Origin: Halodesulfovibrio spirochaetisodalis
GTDB taxonomy: Bacteria; Desulfobacterota; Desulfovibrionia; Desulfovibrionales; Desulfovibrionaceae
Assembly: GCF_001672295.1 (NCBI RefSeq)
Contig: NZ_JXMS01000009.1
Location: 61,157-125,156, forward strand
DNA: 64,000 nucleotides
Reading direction: 5' to 3'
Shown here: positions 8,060-15,915 of the stretch, one piece after another
How positions within the stretch are numbered: position 1 is the first letter of the stretch
Layout: each line of letters begins with the position of its first letter
Position numbers and translations under genes: made by a program
Notes under the pieces: model-generated
Told to the model about the DNA's origin: nothing
What the model saw: the letters and a program-made list of their open reading frames with translations, nothing else
Database searches by the model: none

Positions 8060-8098
8060 AAGAAGCCCTCTGTTTCTGACGAGACAGAGGGCTTTTTC
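8060..8098. terminator. Bidirectional terminator between convergent genes
   Basis: Arms AGCCCTCTGTTTCT and AGACAGAGGGCT (8063-8093) with flanking A and T runs. It serves the CBS gene and the convergent gene ending at 8116. Confidence 0.85.
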
Positions 8099-8115
8099 TG
8101 TATAGTGGAGAAAGC

Positions 8116-9018
8116 TTAGTCGAGAGGGACAATTTCACACTGCAGAGATTGTGCACCGTCTACAAAACGGATGCCGAAGTTTGCCCAGAATGCTTCCATG
8201 ATGTCGACGCCGTCTGACAGGTCAGGGCTGCCTTCGTCATATTTGAGACGGAAGTATTCGAGCAGTACTCTTGTGTTATTGTCCAGCATTGGTGCTTCGC
8301 TGATAAGCTGTTCTTTTTCACGCAGGTACTCGTAATGATCCATTGTTGCGTACGCAAAGATAATGGAGAACGAGAGCTGGGAGATTTTTCCCTGAATCTG
8401 GGACAGGAACTGGGAAATATTTTTATGCGTTGTGAACTCCTGCTGCTGGAATTTAATCCAGTCATGGTATTCTGCCTTATTGTTGATAAGTGACAGGTTA
8501 CCCATAAGGGAGGTCTCAAGGTCGTTTCGTGCGGTTTCAGAAAGCTCTGTCTCAAGCGCGTTTTTTACAATAGCATCGCGGAATTCAAAAGACTTGCGCG
8601 CTGCATCGTACTGGTCAAACAACTGGTACAGGTTCATGAAATAGTTCGCATAGCGATCCAGTTTATGGCGGGTAAGAACAGGGAAACGCCCTTTGTTTAC
8701 GATAAGGGTGAATTCGTGCCAGTAGATGGAGAAACGAACCTGATTATCGTAGTGCTTTGTGAACAGGTTGGGATGGAAGAGCAGGTAGTAGCCTTTCTCG
8801 TGGAAGATGCTTCGTGCAACAGGCTCTGCGCCAGGGATAGATCTAAAGTCGTTTGTACCCTGAAGCTCGTTCACTTTTGCGTCAAAATTTTCAGGAACAA
8901 TAATTTCCTGAATGCGAAAGGCCATAGTGGCATGCTGTGCCGCTTCGCCGATGATTCCAAGTTCATCAACAATATCTTTACGTTGGTTGCTGTTTCCAAT
9001 CTCAACAGTAATTTTCAT
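8116..9018 (-). CDS. Protein of unknown function (300 aa)
   Basis: A soluble 300-aa protein with no signal peptide or membrane segment. I do not recognise the family. The N-terminal 110 residues look mixed alpha/beta; from about residue 110 to the end it is largely helical, with many aromatic residues. At about residue 101 it carries YWHEFTLIVNKGRFP, which looks like a zincin HExxH helix whose second His has become Leu. This may be chance. GGAG upstream of 9018 supports the start. It stands alone between a terminator and a 391-bp gap. Confidence 0.7.
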   Translation of the reverse strand: MKITVEIGNSNQRKDIVDELGIIGEAAQHATMAFRIQEIIVPENFDAKVNELQGTNDFRSIPGAEPVARSIFHEKGYYLLFHPNLFTKHYDNQVRFSIYWHEFTLIVNKGRFPVLTRHKLDRYANYFMNLYQLFDQYDAARKSFEFRDAIVKNALETELSETARNDLETSLMGNLSLINNKAEYHDWIKFQQQEFTTHKNISQFLSQIQGKISQLSFSIIFAYATMDHYEYLREKEQLISEAPMLDNNTRVLLEYFRLKYDEGSPDLSDGVDIMEAFWANFGIRFVDGAQSLQCEIVPLD

Positions 9019-9409
9019 GGATGCTCCGTTATAACAAAATAGTTTGTGCGCACATGCCTACCCTGACAAGCGTTTCCCTGCAAGTATGAATTATAGAGCA
9101 GGGGAAATAGAAGTGGATTATTTGTAAAAACAGGTACTGCGTTAACTGGAGCGTGCAGTTTGTGCTAATATATTAGAAAATTGTCTGTGTGTGATATTTT
9201 TTTGCGAAGTACTTGGTACTACTGGCTGCGCAGGGAGCAGGGGTGTAAAACTTCATTAAGTTCGGTCTCAGTCCTTGCCATCAGATAGGCAAAGCTGTAT
9301 GGTGCGCACCTTCCTATGGGCAGAAAACACGCCGCAGGCACAGTCCTGTGGCTTTTTTCTTCCTGAATTATAAGATTAGATATAACGTTGCAATAAATAG
9401 AGATTGGAT
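9019..9409. other. Intergenic region with a possible small RNA or leader
   Basis: No gene is visible. A promoter-like pair (TTAACT 9142-9147, TAATAT 9166-9171, 18-bp spacer) and a terminator (9331-9358) would bound a transcript of about 180 nt. Inside are a hairpin TTGCC...GGCAA near 9275-9292 and the self-complementary GGTGCGCACC at 9301-9310. I could not match it to 6S RNA, SRP RNA, tmRNA or a riboswitch consensus I know. Confidence 0.35.
9331..9358 (+). terminator. Terminator ahead of the zinc-ribbon gene
   Basis: Arms GCCGCAGG (9331-9338) and CCTGTGGC (9345-9352), then six T. No coding region precedes it on this strand, so it ends a non-coding transcript or acts as an attenuator for the gene at 9410. 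Confidence 0.65.
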
Positions 9410-9922
9410 ATGAGCAAAACAGGCAGCCTCACTGCAGGTGATCGTATTGATACTAAATGCACGCGCTGTAGCGATATTACAGGGCATGTGATTGTGGCAA
9501 TGGTTGGTAGCGAAATTATTAAAGTGGAATGTCAGGCTTGCGGTAGTGTGCACAAATACCGCGAAACACGTGCTCCGAAAAGTAAGGCACAGGTTTCCAC
9601 AGTTAAGAAAGTCCGCAATGGCGATTCCCGTAAGGAAGCAATTTCTGCTGCCCGTTCAGCTGCTGCAAAAAAAGCTGCTCAGACTCGTGCTGCCCAGCGT
9701 GCAAAACAGGAAGCTGAAGCTGTTATGATCGCTTGGAAAACCGCCATGGTAGCCAAAGGCTCTGACGGAGCTCGCACATACAACATGAACGAAACATTCA
9801 CTAAAGGTGATGTTGTACAGCACCCGACCTTCGGAATGGGTGAAGTACAGACCGTTACCAAGCCGAATAAAATGGAAGTGTTGTTTGAAGACGGTGTAAA
9901 AGTATTACGCTGTCGCGTATAG
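9410..9922 (+). CDS. Zinc-ribbon protein with a C-terminal PcrA-like tudor module
   Basis: 170 aa. An N-terminal zinc ribbon (CTRC at about 13-16 and CQAC at about 41-44) is followed by an Ala/Lys-rich helical linker (about 60-115) and a C-terminal module FTKGDVVQHPTFGMGEVQTVTKPNKMEV...GVKVLRC. The last part resembles the small beta-barrel (DUF3553/tudor-like) at the C-terminus of UvrD/PcrA and related RNA-polymerase-interaction domains. A nucleic-acid or transcription-complex role is an inference. An in-frame TTG at 9404 is an alternative start; neither has a strong ribosome binding site. Confidence 0.7.
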   Translation: MSKTGSLTAGDRIDTKCTRCSDITGHVIVAMVGSEIIKVECQACGSVHKYRETRAPKSKAQVSTVKKVRNGDSRKEAISAARSAAAKKAAQTRAAQRAKQEAEAVMIAWKTAMVAKGSDGARTYNMNETFTKGDVVQHPTFGMGEVQTVTKPNKMEVLFEDGVKVLRCRV

Positions 9923-9935
9923 GTTGATTTTTCGT

Positions 9936-9977
9936 AAAAACGGGGATGACTGGTATCAGTCATCCCCGTTTTTTTAT
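9936..9977 (+). terminator. Terminator after the zinc-ribbon gene
   Basis: Long arms AAAACGGGGATGACTG and CAGTCATCCCCGTTTT around GTAT (9936-9971), then T. Confidence 0.9.
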
Positions 9978-10042
9978 GTCTGGAGAGTAGGAGGGAGAAA
10001 GCTCAGGAGGTTTTGCAAGCATCATGTCATGTCCGCAACATG

Positions 10043-10342
10043 CTATTTGCTGTCCGTACGCGGTGCTGCAAACCAGTCCCGAACTGACTCAGGTGATGCT
10101 CTGTATATTCCGTCGGAGCATTTGCGTACCGGAAAGTTTTCTTCCTTCATCCATTTCTTTATCGTACCCGGTCCTGCACCTACCGCACGGCAAATGGCTG
10201 TGAGGCCGACCAGAATTATCGGGCCGCTAGGAGAAGAAGATCCTGAGTTATTATGGAATCCTGCAACAGGATGAAACCCTTGCGGGTAGTCATTGATAGC
10301 CGGGGGATAGCTTGTGCCTTCATCGTATCCGTATCTATTCAT
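10043..10342 (-). CDS. Small helix-turn-helix (excisionase/MerR-like) protein
   Basis: 99 aa. A flexible Gly/Pro/Ser-rich first third is followed by LVGLTAICRAVGAGPGTIKKWMKEENFPVRKCSDGIYRASPESVRDWF, the pattern of small winged-helix proteins that select phage or plasmid DNA (AlpA/excisionase/terminase-small-like). GAAGGA lies just ahead of the start. It is the last of three small minus-strand genes facing away from the repressor at 11302, so it probably belongs to a phage-derived unit under that repressor. Confidence 0.65.
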   Translation of the reverse strand: MNRYGYDEGTSYPPAINDYPQGFHPVAGFHNNSGSSSPSGPIILVGLTAICRAVGAGPGTIKKWMKEENFPVRKCSDGIYRASPESVRDWFAAPRTDSK

Positions 10343-10377
10343 GCATTTCCTTCGTAATCACGTCTCAGGATGAAAAG

Positions 10378-10824
10378 TTAGAATCCAAGCCCGATATCAG
10401 GCATACGGAACAGGTCTCTGGCGTATCTGTCCGGCGGAATTTCACCGGTTGCCCACGGATCTTCAAACAGGGAATACCCACCGGCATTATTTCCGTTTCT
10501 ATGCCGCGCAAGACATGCGTTGCTACAAATTTTACTGCTGACTCCGGTTGTGAATTTCTTTTCGCAGACAATGCAGTGACGTTCGTCAGAGCCATGTCTC
10601 TCATGAGCAGCATGGTTTGCTGAAGCTGCACATGAACGGGAGCAATAGATCTGCCCTGCGCGTTTCACAAAATGTCTTCCGCACCACGGGCAGCTTACTG
10701 TCTGCTTGATGCGTTTTGCTTCAGCTGCACACTTACGGGAACAATATTTTCCTTTTCCGGCATTGTGACGTGCCGGACGGACATAAAAGTCGGTTCCGCA
10801 TTGCTTACAAGGTACTACTGGCAT
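10378..10824 (-). CDS. Small protein with multiple treble-clef-like zinc motifs
   Basis: 148 aa with three successive Cys clusters: CKQC...YCSRKC, CPWC...YCSRSC and CIVC...ICSNAC. Each is of the form CxxC-(15-20)-CSxxC, typical of small zinc fingers found in phage proteins. The C-terminal 35 residues are Asn/Gly/Asp-rich. The start at 10824 is set by GGAGG at good spacing and overlaps the stop of the upstream gene by 10 bp, indicating translational coupling. No function can be assigned; nucleic-acid binding is likely. Confidence 0.65.
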   Translation of the reverse strand: MPVVPCKQCGTDFYVRPARHNAGKGKYCSRKCAAEAKRIKQTVSCPWCGRHFVKRAGQIYCSRSCAASANHAAHERHGSDERHCIVCEKKFTTGVSSKICSNACLARHRNGNNAGGYSLFEDPWATGEIPPDRYARDLFRMPDIGLGF

Positions 10825-11120
10825 AACCGTCCTCCATTGTAGAACGTGTTGCATCGTTCAATTGCCCGCAACACTGCGTGGCCAGAATGATTTGTCGGTG
10901 AAGCGTGATGATTGAACTCAGCGTAGTACAATTGCAGTAAACGCTGATGCTCTCCTACTTCAATCTGCACCATTGGCTGGTAACCGCTGCCTGTTCGGGG
11001 CTGATTGCACTCAGGGCAGATAGCGATTCCTACGCACGCCATTCTCCAAGGTCGGGAAAAATTTCGACCACACACTGTGCAGCGGGTGCGTTCCGGGGCG
11101 TGAAAAGAATAAGTGGACAT
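10815..11120 (-). CDS. Small zinc-finger protein in the repressor-divergent operon
   Basis: 101 aa. CTVCGRNF (residues about 14-21) and CPECNQP (about 35-41) form one zinc site. The rest, with HHASPTNHSGHAVLRAIERC, is unassigned. It is the first gene of the three-gene minus-strand unit, with GGAGG 10 bases ahead of the ATG. Its promoter must lie in 11121-11260, where two copies of the operator-like 15-mer sit. Confidence 0.6.
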   Translation of the reverse strand: MSTYSFHAPERTRCTVCGRNFSRPWRMACVGIAICPECNQPRTGSGYQPMVQIEVGEHQRLLQLYYAEFNHHASPTNHSGHAVLRAIERCNTFYNGGRLCQ

Positions 11121-11211
11121 ATAACGTGTTCCTCCGAAGATACCTCAGAAAGCGGTAATAGGGCTTTCTGATTAGAAAAAGTGACCATGAAGTGGCGAAG
11201 TGAGCATATTG

Positions 11212-11226
11212 TTCACAAAATGCACA
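11212..11226. promoter_or_regulatory. Operator-like site 1
   Basis: TTCACAAAATGCACA; on the other strand it reads TGTGCATTTTGTGAA and matches site 2 at 13 of 15 positions. It lies between the divergent repressor and zinc-finger operon starts. Confidence 0.5.
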
Positions 11227-11243
11227 CCAACGTCAACCCTGTT

Positions 11244-11258
11244 TGTACATTTTGTGCA
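11244..11258. promoter_or_regulatory. Operator-like site 2
   Basis: TGTACATTTTGTGCA. Its centre is 32 bp from site 1, about three helical turns, in opposite orientation. This suits cooperative binding of the adjacent repressor. Confidence 0.5.
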
Positions 11259-11301
11259 AAAAGCTGTTTTATTTTTTCAAACAATGTGGTATTTCATACC
11301 T

Positions 11302-12084
11302 ATGAACAACGACTACAGCGAAGAAGAATGGCAGCTTCAGGAATTCATTACCGAGACCATCGGACTTGTGGGCAGCGTGGCAAAGCTTGCAGAAATTGCA
11401 GGGGTAAGCGCGCGCACTGTGTACGCATGGAAAAAAGGTGAGCGGCATCCGAACAGGCAGAATCTGAGAAGGCTCCGGAGCTATTTAGATACAGTAGCTG
11501 AACAGACAGAGTCTTCGACGGAACTGTATTTTCCGCACTATTCGGGTGCTGAACGTCGCGGTACACATGAATTGTCAGGCAGGCATGACACCGTGGAAGT
11601 CCAGCTGGACAGCAATGGTTCAACCTTTCTTGCGCCGCCCAGCGGGCCGGAAGGGCATCAGGATGAATTTATTTTTGTGGATAAAGCAGAGGCAAGACCA
11701 AGTGCCGGTGGCGGCTCGTTAGCCACCAGTGACTCGTCTGACGGTCGCTATGCGTTTCGTCTGGATTGGATTCTGCACAAAACACAGGATGCAAACAGCC
11801 TGAAGATTATGGAAGTTATGGGACGTTCCATGGAAAGCACGTTGCACAACGGTGATCTTTGTCTGGTAAATCAGTCGGATAAAAACCTTGTTGAAGACAG
11901 GGTGTACGTAGTGCGACTTGATGATGAGATTTATGTGAAGCGTTTTTCCCGTATTCCGGGGAAATATTTATTCCGAGGTGATAACCGCGAATTGGCGTAT
12001 CAGGATATTGAAATTGACCCGCGTGATGAGTCCCGAAGCTGGGAAGTCATTGGTCGAGTTATCTGGGCTGGCAAGGATTTATAG
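11302..12084 (+). CDS. CI/LexA-like phage-type repressor (HTH plus S24 peptidase)
   Basis: 260 aa. The N-terminal helix-turn-helix covers about residues 15-50 (GSVAKLAEIAGVSARTVYAWKKGER). A long variable linker follows, then a C-terminal S24 domain with the nucleophile in GRSMESTLHNGDLCLVNQS (Ser-Met) and the Lys in DDEIYVKRFSRIPG. Such repressors hold phage or stress genes and lose activity by RecA-stimulated self-cleavage. The start at 11302 lacks a clear ribosome binding site. An in-frame ATG at 11284 and another start at 11200 exist, but the latter runs through the operator sites. It is divergent from the zinc-finger operon and is probably autoregulated. Confidence 0.8.
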   Translation: MNNDYSEEEWQLQEFITETIGLVGSVAKLAEIAGVSARTVYAWKKGERHPNRQNLRRLRSYLDTVAEQTESSTELYFPHYSGAERRGTHELSGRHDTVEVQLDSNGSTFLAPPSGPEGHQDEFIFVDKAEARPSAGGGSLATSDSSDGRYAFRLDWILHKTQDANSLKIMEVMGRSMESTLHNGDLCLVNQSDKNLVEDRVYVVRLDDEIYVKRFSRIPGKYLFRGDNRELAYQDIEIDPRDESRSWEVIGRVIWAGKDL

Positions 12085-12088
12085 TTTG

Positions 12089-12103
12089 TGCACATAATGT
12101 GCA
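12089..12103. promoter_or_regulatory. Operator-like site 3
   Basis: TGCACATAATGTGCA, a near-perfect palindrome (arms TGCACAT/ATGTGCA around a single base). It lies five bases after the repressor stop codon and agrees with site 2 at 12 of 15 positions. Confidence 0.5.
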
Positions 12104-12143
12104 AAACGTAGTGTGTTGTTCATGCACTCCATATTTGAGCTTC

Positions 12144-12183
12144 AAAGCGTTCTCACGAAACAGGTGAGGACGCTTTTTTTTAT
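12144..12183 (+). terminator. Terminator after the repressor
   Basis: 13-bp arms AAAGCGTTCTCAC and GTGAGGACGCTTT, followed by at least six T. Confidence 0.85.
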
Positions 12184-12478
12184 GTGCGACTTTGTCTGTA
12201 TCTAGAAAAAGTAAAGATAAGTATAAGCATAACAGGGTGATAAAATAATTAGGGCGTCTTCCTTTTTTTTCTTCATGTGATATTCTCAAATCAACCTGTT
12301 CAGTGTAACCATATAGTAACTGACAAAGAATATACGGTATTACTCCGTACTGTGTGGCAAGAGTCACAGGCATGGGGTGTATCACGAATTCAGCAAGCTT
12401 GAATCACGAATGCCAGCGAGAACAACGGCTGCGCTATATTTGTTAGAAATTGATTAGAAGGGAGTACAAGGAGGGGTT

Positions 12479-12970
12479 ATGAATTATCAGAAAGCAGAAA
12501 GCATGACAGATTTATTTTGGCGAAAAACGCGTAATCCACTGACCTTTTGGCCTCGCATTATCCTTACCCTACTTATTTTTATTGCGTTCTGGTCTCAGGC
12601 GGTGTGGTGGATCATCTTCCTGTTTTTTGTTGAGGCAGGCATTATGTTCTTTTCACCGCCAGCAATGCAGTACGATCATTGGCTGACACGAGCCACGGAC
12701 GGCTTCAGAATCTGGAGCGTTGTGCGTTCGGTTGCAGAGCGCAACACCATGCTGCTGATGTTTCTCTTCCCTGTTGTTGCATTTTTCTCAGCCATCTGGA
12801 TGCATGAATGGTTCTGGATTTTCTTTTTTGGCGTACAACTTATTATTGGTAAATTGCTCTTGATTCGGCGTTTTATGGCAATGGCCAACGCTATCGAATA
12901 CGATGTCCAGACTGGTCTGACGGATGAAGATCTTCAGTTTATTATCAGTCGTTGTAATTTGACGAATTAA
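12479..12970 (+). CDS. Integral membrane protein of unknown function
   Basis: 163 aa with about four hydrophobic segments rich in Trp and Phe: roughly residues 26-42, 43-57, 97-112 and 113-130. The C-terminus is soluble and acidic (GLTDEDLQFIISRCN). No family recognised. A strong AAGGAGG precedes the start. It is 65 bp upstream of the NlpC/P60 lipoprotein gene in the same direction, so the two may be co-transcribed. Confidence 0.65.
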   Translation: MNYQKAESMTDLFWRKTRNPLTFWPRIILTLLIFIAFWSQAVWWIIFLFFVEAGIMFFSPPAMQYDHWLTRATDGFRIWSVVRSVAERNTMLLMFLFPVVAFFSAIWMHEWFWIFFFGVQLIIGKLLLIRRFMAMANAIEYDVQTGLTDEDLQFIISRCNLTN

Positions 12971-13034
12971 TACTGACAGTTTGTACCTGCATGAATGGTA
13001 CTAATCTTTAAGAGGGGTGAATGAGGTTGGCTGA

Positions 13035-14555
13035 GTGACTGGATATGTGGGGATGACGCAGCGGTTTCCTTTTATAAAACGATTGGTGCTTTGTATTTTA
13101 CTTCTGGGGATGAGTCTTAGTGTCTGTGCGTGTGGATATCGTGCAAAAGACCCTGTTGCTGCGTATCTGGAGGATCAACGTGTTGCGGATTTAAAACTGA
13201 TTTCACAGAATCCGGCTAACCATCTTCCTTTGCAGGCTGATTCACCGCAGATGACCTGCGCAGAACAGGCTGTACAGTTTGCAGCGTTTAAAGAATTTCA
13301 TTTTGCTCCGTGGCAACAGACGGAGACTTCCCACTCTAAAGAAGATGCCTTCTGGGGCACAACAGCATTCCCGCATACAAAAGGCTATGCAGAAAATTTG
13401 CTACCGTGGTCGCAGGAAGCGATGGCTCAGCTTGTTGCGCGACAAAATATGGACGCATACCCGAGCATGGCACGGCATGCCATTACTGTCCGTAACTCTT
13501 CCTTGCGTGTTCTTCCTACCGTTAAACCATACTTCTTGAGCCCCGTACTCCCCGGGGAAGGTTTTCCCTTTGACTATTTTCAGAACTCCAGCGTGCACGT
13601 AGGTACTCCGCTGTTTGTTTCGCACAAATCTGTTTCCGGTAAATGGCTTCATGTTGAAACGGCTTATGCAACCGGATGGATTCCGGCAAGTGATGTAGCC
13701 TATGTTACTGATGAACAGAAAGCGTTGTTCATGAGCGGGACATTGTATGCGTTGATGCATGATGATCTGGCATTGAAAACAATGTCTGGCGAGTATCTCT
13801 CTACAGGCTTTGTGGGGGCAGTGTTTCCGCTGTCTGCCACTCCGGTGCCGACTGGTGCATTGAAAAAATCCGACTCAAAACATGCTGAGAATCAACAGCC
13901 AGCATGTGCTGAATGTATGCAACAGTGCGTAAGTCCATGCGTGGGGCAGCTTGACGTTTCGAACGTGCAATTGTGGGTTCCTGCCCGAACCATAACAGGC
14001 GCTGCTGAGTTTTTCTCGGTGCCTCTGGTATACGCAGATGTGGCGCAGATGCCTGTAACCTTCACTCCGCGAGCCTTGGCAAATCTTGCAAAGGATATTG
14101 TAGGTCAGCGATACGGTTGGGGCGGGCTTTTTTTGAACAGGGATTGCTCTTCATCTGTACGAGATCTTTTTACGCCTTTCGGGGTCTGGTTACCGAGAAA
14201 TTCGGGTGCGCAGGCTGCAAAGGGTGAGGAGGCTGTTCCTCTTGAAGGGCTTACAGCGGAGGAAAAGCAGGAGATTATTATTACCAAAGGTATCCCGTTT
14301 TTCTCACTCATAGGAATGAAAGGGCATATCGGAATTTATTTGGGATATGAGCCGAAAACAAAGACGCCGCTGATGCTGCACGATATATGGGGAGTCCGTA
14401 CCGTAGATGGTGATACGGTGGGCAGAGCCATTATCGGGCGGTTAAGCATAACGACTTTGCGTCCCGGTGAAGAACGGCGGGATGTGGAGAAAGGCGATTT
14501 TTACAGTAAGGTTTTGAAGTTGCAGATAAAGCCCGGAACATGGGCTTTGGAATAA
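13035..14555 (+). CDS. NlpC/P60 peptidoglycan hydrolase lipoprotein with SH3 domains
   Basis: 506 aa. A signal peptide with a probable lipobox (LSVCAC) is followed by bacterial SH3-type modules (about residues 140-260) and a C-terminal NlpC/P60 papain-like domain (about 340-500). The catalytic Cys is in NRDCSSSVRDLF, the first His in GMKGHIGIYLG and the second in LMLHDIWGV. Enzymes of this YkfC-like group cut peptide stems of murein. A Cys-rich insert CAECMQQCVSPC occurs near residue 295. The start is taken as GTG at 13035, with AGG upstream; an ATG at 13053 is the alternative. Confidence 0.85.
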   Translation: MTGYVGMTQRFPFIKRLVLCILLLGMSLSVCACGYRAKDPVAAYLEDQRVADLKLISQNPANHLPLQADSPQMTCAEQAVQFAAFKEFHFAPWQQTETSHSKEDAFWGTTAFPHTKGYAENLLPWSQEAMAQLVARQNMDAYPSMARHAITVRNSSLRVLPTVKPYFLSPVLPGEGFPFDYFQNSSVHVGTPLFVSHKSVSGKWLHVETAYATGWIPASDVAYVTDEQKALFMSGTLYALMHDDLALKTMSGEYLSTGFVGAVFPLSATPVPTGALKKSDSKHAENQQPACAECMQQCVSPCVGQLDVSNVQLWVPARTITGAAEFFSVPLVYADVAQMPVTFTPRALANLAKDIVGQRYGWGGLFLNRDCSSSVRDLFTPFGVWLPRNSGAQAAKGEEAVPLEGLTAEEKQEIIITKGIPFFSLIGMKGHIGIYLGYEPKTKTPLMLHDIWGVRTVDGDTVGRAIIGRLSITTLRPGEERRDVEKGDFYSKVLKLQIKPGTWALE

Positions 14556-14685
14556 TTGCCCCTCGCACGTAGCGGTGCCTTTTTAATAATGTCAGATTAT
14601 GTCTGTCTTTTCCCCAGACCGTTTTGCATTTCTTGCACTGTGTGGATTTGATTCAAACTGGCAGTAGAGTTTGGTTAGCAATTTT

Positions 14686-14721
14686 AAGCCCCTGAGTGAA
14701 CACAGACTCAGGGGCTTTTTG
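14686..14721. terminator. Bidirectional terminator between convergent genes
   Basis: Arms AAGCCCCTGAGT and ACTCAGGGGCTT (14686-14717) with a T run on the plus strand. It ends immediately before the stop of the convergent methyltransferase gene. Confidence 0.8.
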
Positions 14722-14723
14722 TA

Positions 14724-15368
14724 TCAACAGTTATATTTCGATCGGTGCGACGAAGGAATTCCTGCTGATTTGACGAAGACTGGAACAGGTTTCCGGCACT
14801 GGTAGAGAAAAGCGGGCGGGAAGTTGTTCCAGACAATCCTGGAGGTATCTACAGTACAGAAGGATTCTGTCAGTTGTTTTCGAAAGGCTGCAAAAGAGGG
14901 AAGCAGCGCGCCACAGACATATGCATAGGTGATGAATATGCCATCGGGCTTAAGGCTGGCTCTGATTGCATGTGTAATCTGGTGTTGCAGGGTGGTTGAA
15001 AATGATGCCCACGGCAGGGAGGAGATAATGACATCTGCCTTTGTGACAGAATGTTGCTGCAATATTGCGGGAAGATTTTCAGCAGCGTCGAGCACGAAGC
15101 ATGTGTCACTTTGCTGCTCCACGAGTGTTTTGTATAACTGTGGATTTTTTTCAATAGAGATAAATGTCGCTCCATTTTTCAAAGAGCGGGAGACATGTCT
15201 CGAGATGCATCCGGTACCTGCGCCAAGTTCTACTACCACATCAGCGTTGGTTAAGCATTCGCTGCTGGCTATTTTTCTGCAGAGACTTGGGCTGCTGGAA
15301 CAGACTGTGCCTGTTGATAACGGGTCGCGTATGAATTCTCGTAAGATGCTCCAACGGGATAACGCCAT
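14724..15368 (-). CDS. SAM-dependent methyltransferase, phospholipid N-methyltransferase-like
   Basis: 214 aa Rossmann-fold methyltransferase. Motif I is VVVELGAGTGCISRHV (about residues 44-59), an acidic ribose-binding residue lies in ISIEKN, and motif IV is ADVIISSLPWASF. The opening LREFIRDPLSTGTVCSSSPSLCRKI matches the PmtA/KsgA-like group in which the N-terminal helix binds the lipid or RNA substrate. Members methylate phosphatidylethanolamine. The substrate is not proven here. Confidence 0.75.
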   Translation of the reverse strand: MALSRWSILREFIRDPLSTGTVCSSSPSLCRKIASSECLTNADVVVELGAGTGCISRHVSRSLKNGATFISIEKNPQLYKTLVEQQSDTCFVLDAAENLPAILQQHSVTKADVIISSLPWASFSTTLQHQITHAIRASLKPDGIFITYAYVCGALLPSFAAFRKQLTESFCTVDTSRIVWNNFPPAFLYQCRKPVPVFVKSAGIPSSHRSKYNC

Positions 15369-15813
15369 TCTTCATCCTTTGCTGTTGTGATCGGGGGATC
15401 AGCTGCGCTGCGCAACTGCATAATTACGCAAAAGCCCTCCATATACTCCGAAACGCGGAGTGAAGAAGTATTTAATAAATAAGGAAAGGGCATTGCGCCT
15501 GACGGCTGAAAGCGTTTGATGCCATCAGGATATGGCTGCAAAAGCAGCACAGTGCCTGCTATGGTAACAGCAAAAGAAGTACCATTTGAATATAAATACG
15601 CGTGGTAATGATTGTGCGTGTGAGATGTGTTGCAGAAACAGTATGTTGCAAGAAAGGATTTTTTTACACAGTACAGTTGTTCATGTTTTATGGACAATGA
15701 GTGTGAAGATAGTTGCACTGAAAATGTTTGATTTTTATACGTCGCGTATAAAAGTTATACGAATCTTATCGTTTTCTACGACAAGAAAAGGGTAACGCAG
15801 ACCTGTTCGCAGT

Positions 15814-15860
15814 CGAGAGGGCGTCCCTCTCGTGGGGTGCAGGGGCAACGCCCCGCCCGT
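15814..15860. repeat. G+C-rich double-hairpin intergenic element
   Basis: A perfect 8-bp hairpin CGAGAGGG-CGT-CCCTCTCG (15814-15832) is followed by GGGGC-AAC-GCCCC (15842-15854). It is much richer in G+C than its surroundings. Elements of this general form recur between genes in desulfovibrios, which I recall but cannot verify here. Confidence 0.45.
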
Positions 15861-15887
15861 CGGAGACATAGAGAAGACTCTTCTTGG

Positions 15888-15915
15888 TTGACACAGTAAA
15901 TTTTCCGGCTAGTCT
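15888..15915 (+). promoter_or_regulatory. Putative mtaB promoter
   Basis: TTGACA at 15888-15893 and TAGTCT at 15910-15915 with a 16-bp spacer, 35 bp before the mtaB start. Confidence 0.5.

Larger units (their letters stand above)
12085..12478. other. Intergenic region after the repressor
   Basis: Holds operator-like site 3 (12089-12103), the terminator at 12144-12183, and then about 290 bp without a gene. The direct repeat ATCACGAAT occurs twice near 12379 and 12404. No further element can be supported. Confidence 0.5.

Noticed and set aside
9180-9358. 6S RNA or c-di-GMP riboswitch identity for the putative small RNA
   Set aside because: No closing stem between the 5' and 3' ends and no match to the riboswitch core; only scattered similarities such as GGCAAAGC.
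11302-12084. LexA identity for the S24 repressor
   Set aside because: The helix-turn-helix is of the phage CI/XRE style, not the LexA winged helix, and the linker is long and variable.
12059-12385. Minus-strand 108-codon frame after the repressor
   Set aside because: It runs through the terminator and operator site, with no ribosome binding site or coding composition.
15269-15718. Minus-strand reading frame of 149 codons upstream of the methyltransferase
   Set aside because: It overlaps the methyltransferase start by 100 bp, has an odd composition (Tyr, His, Ser, Cys runs) and no ribosome binding site or family resemblance.
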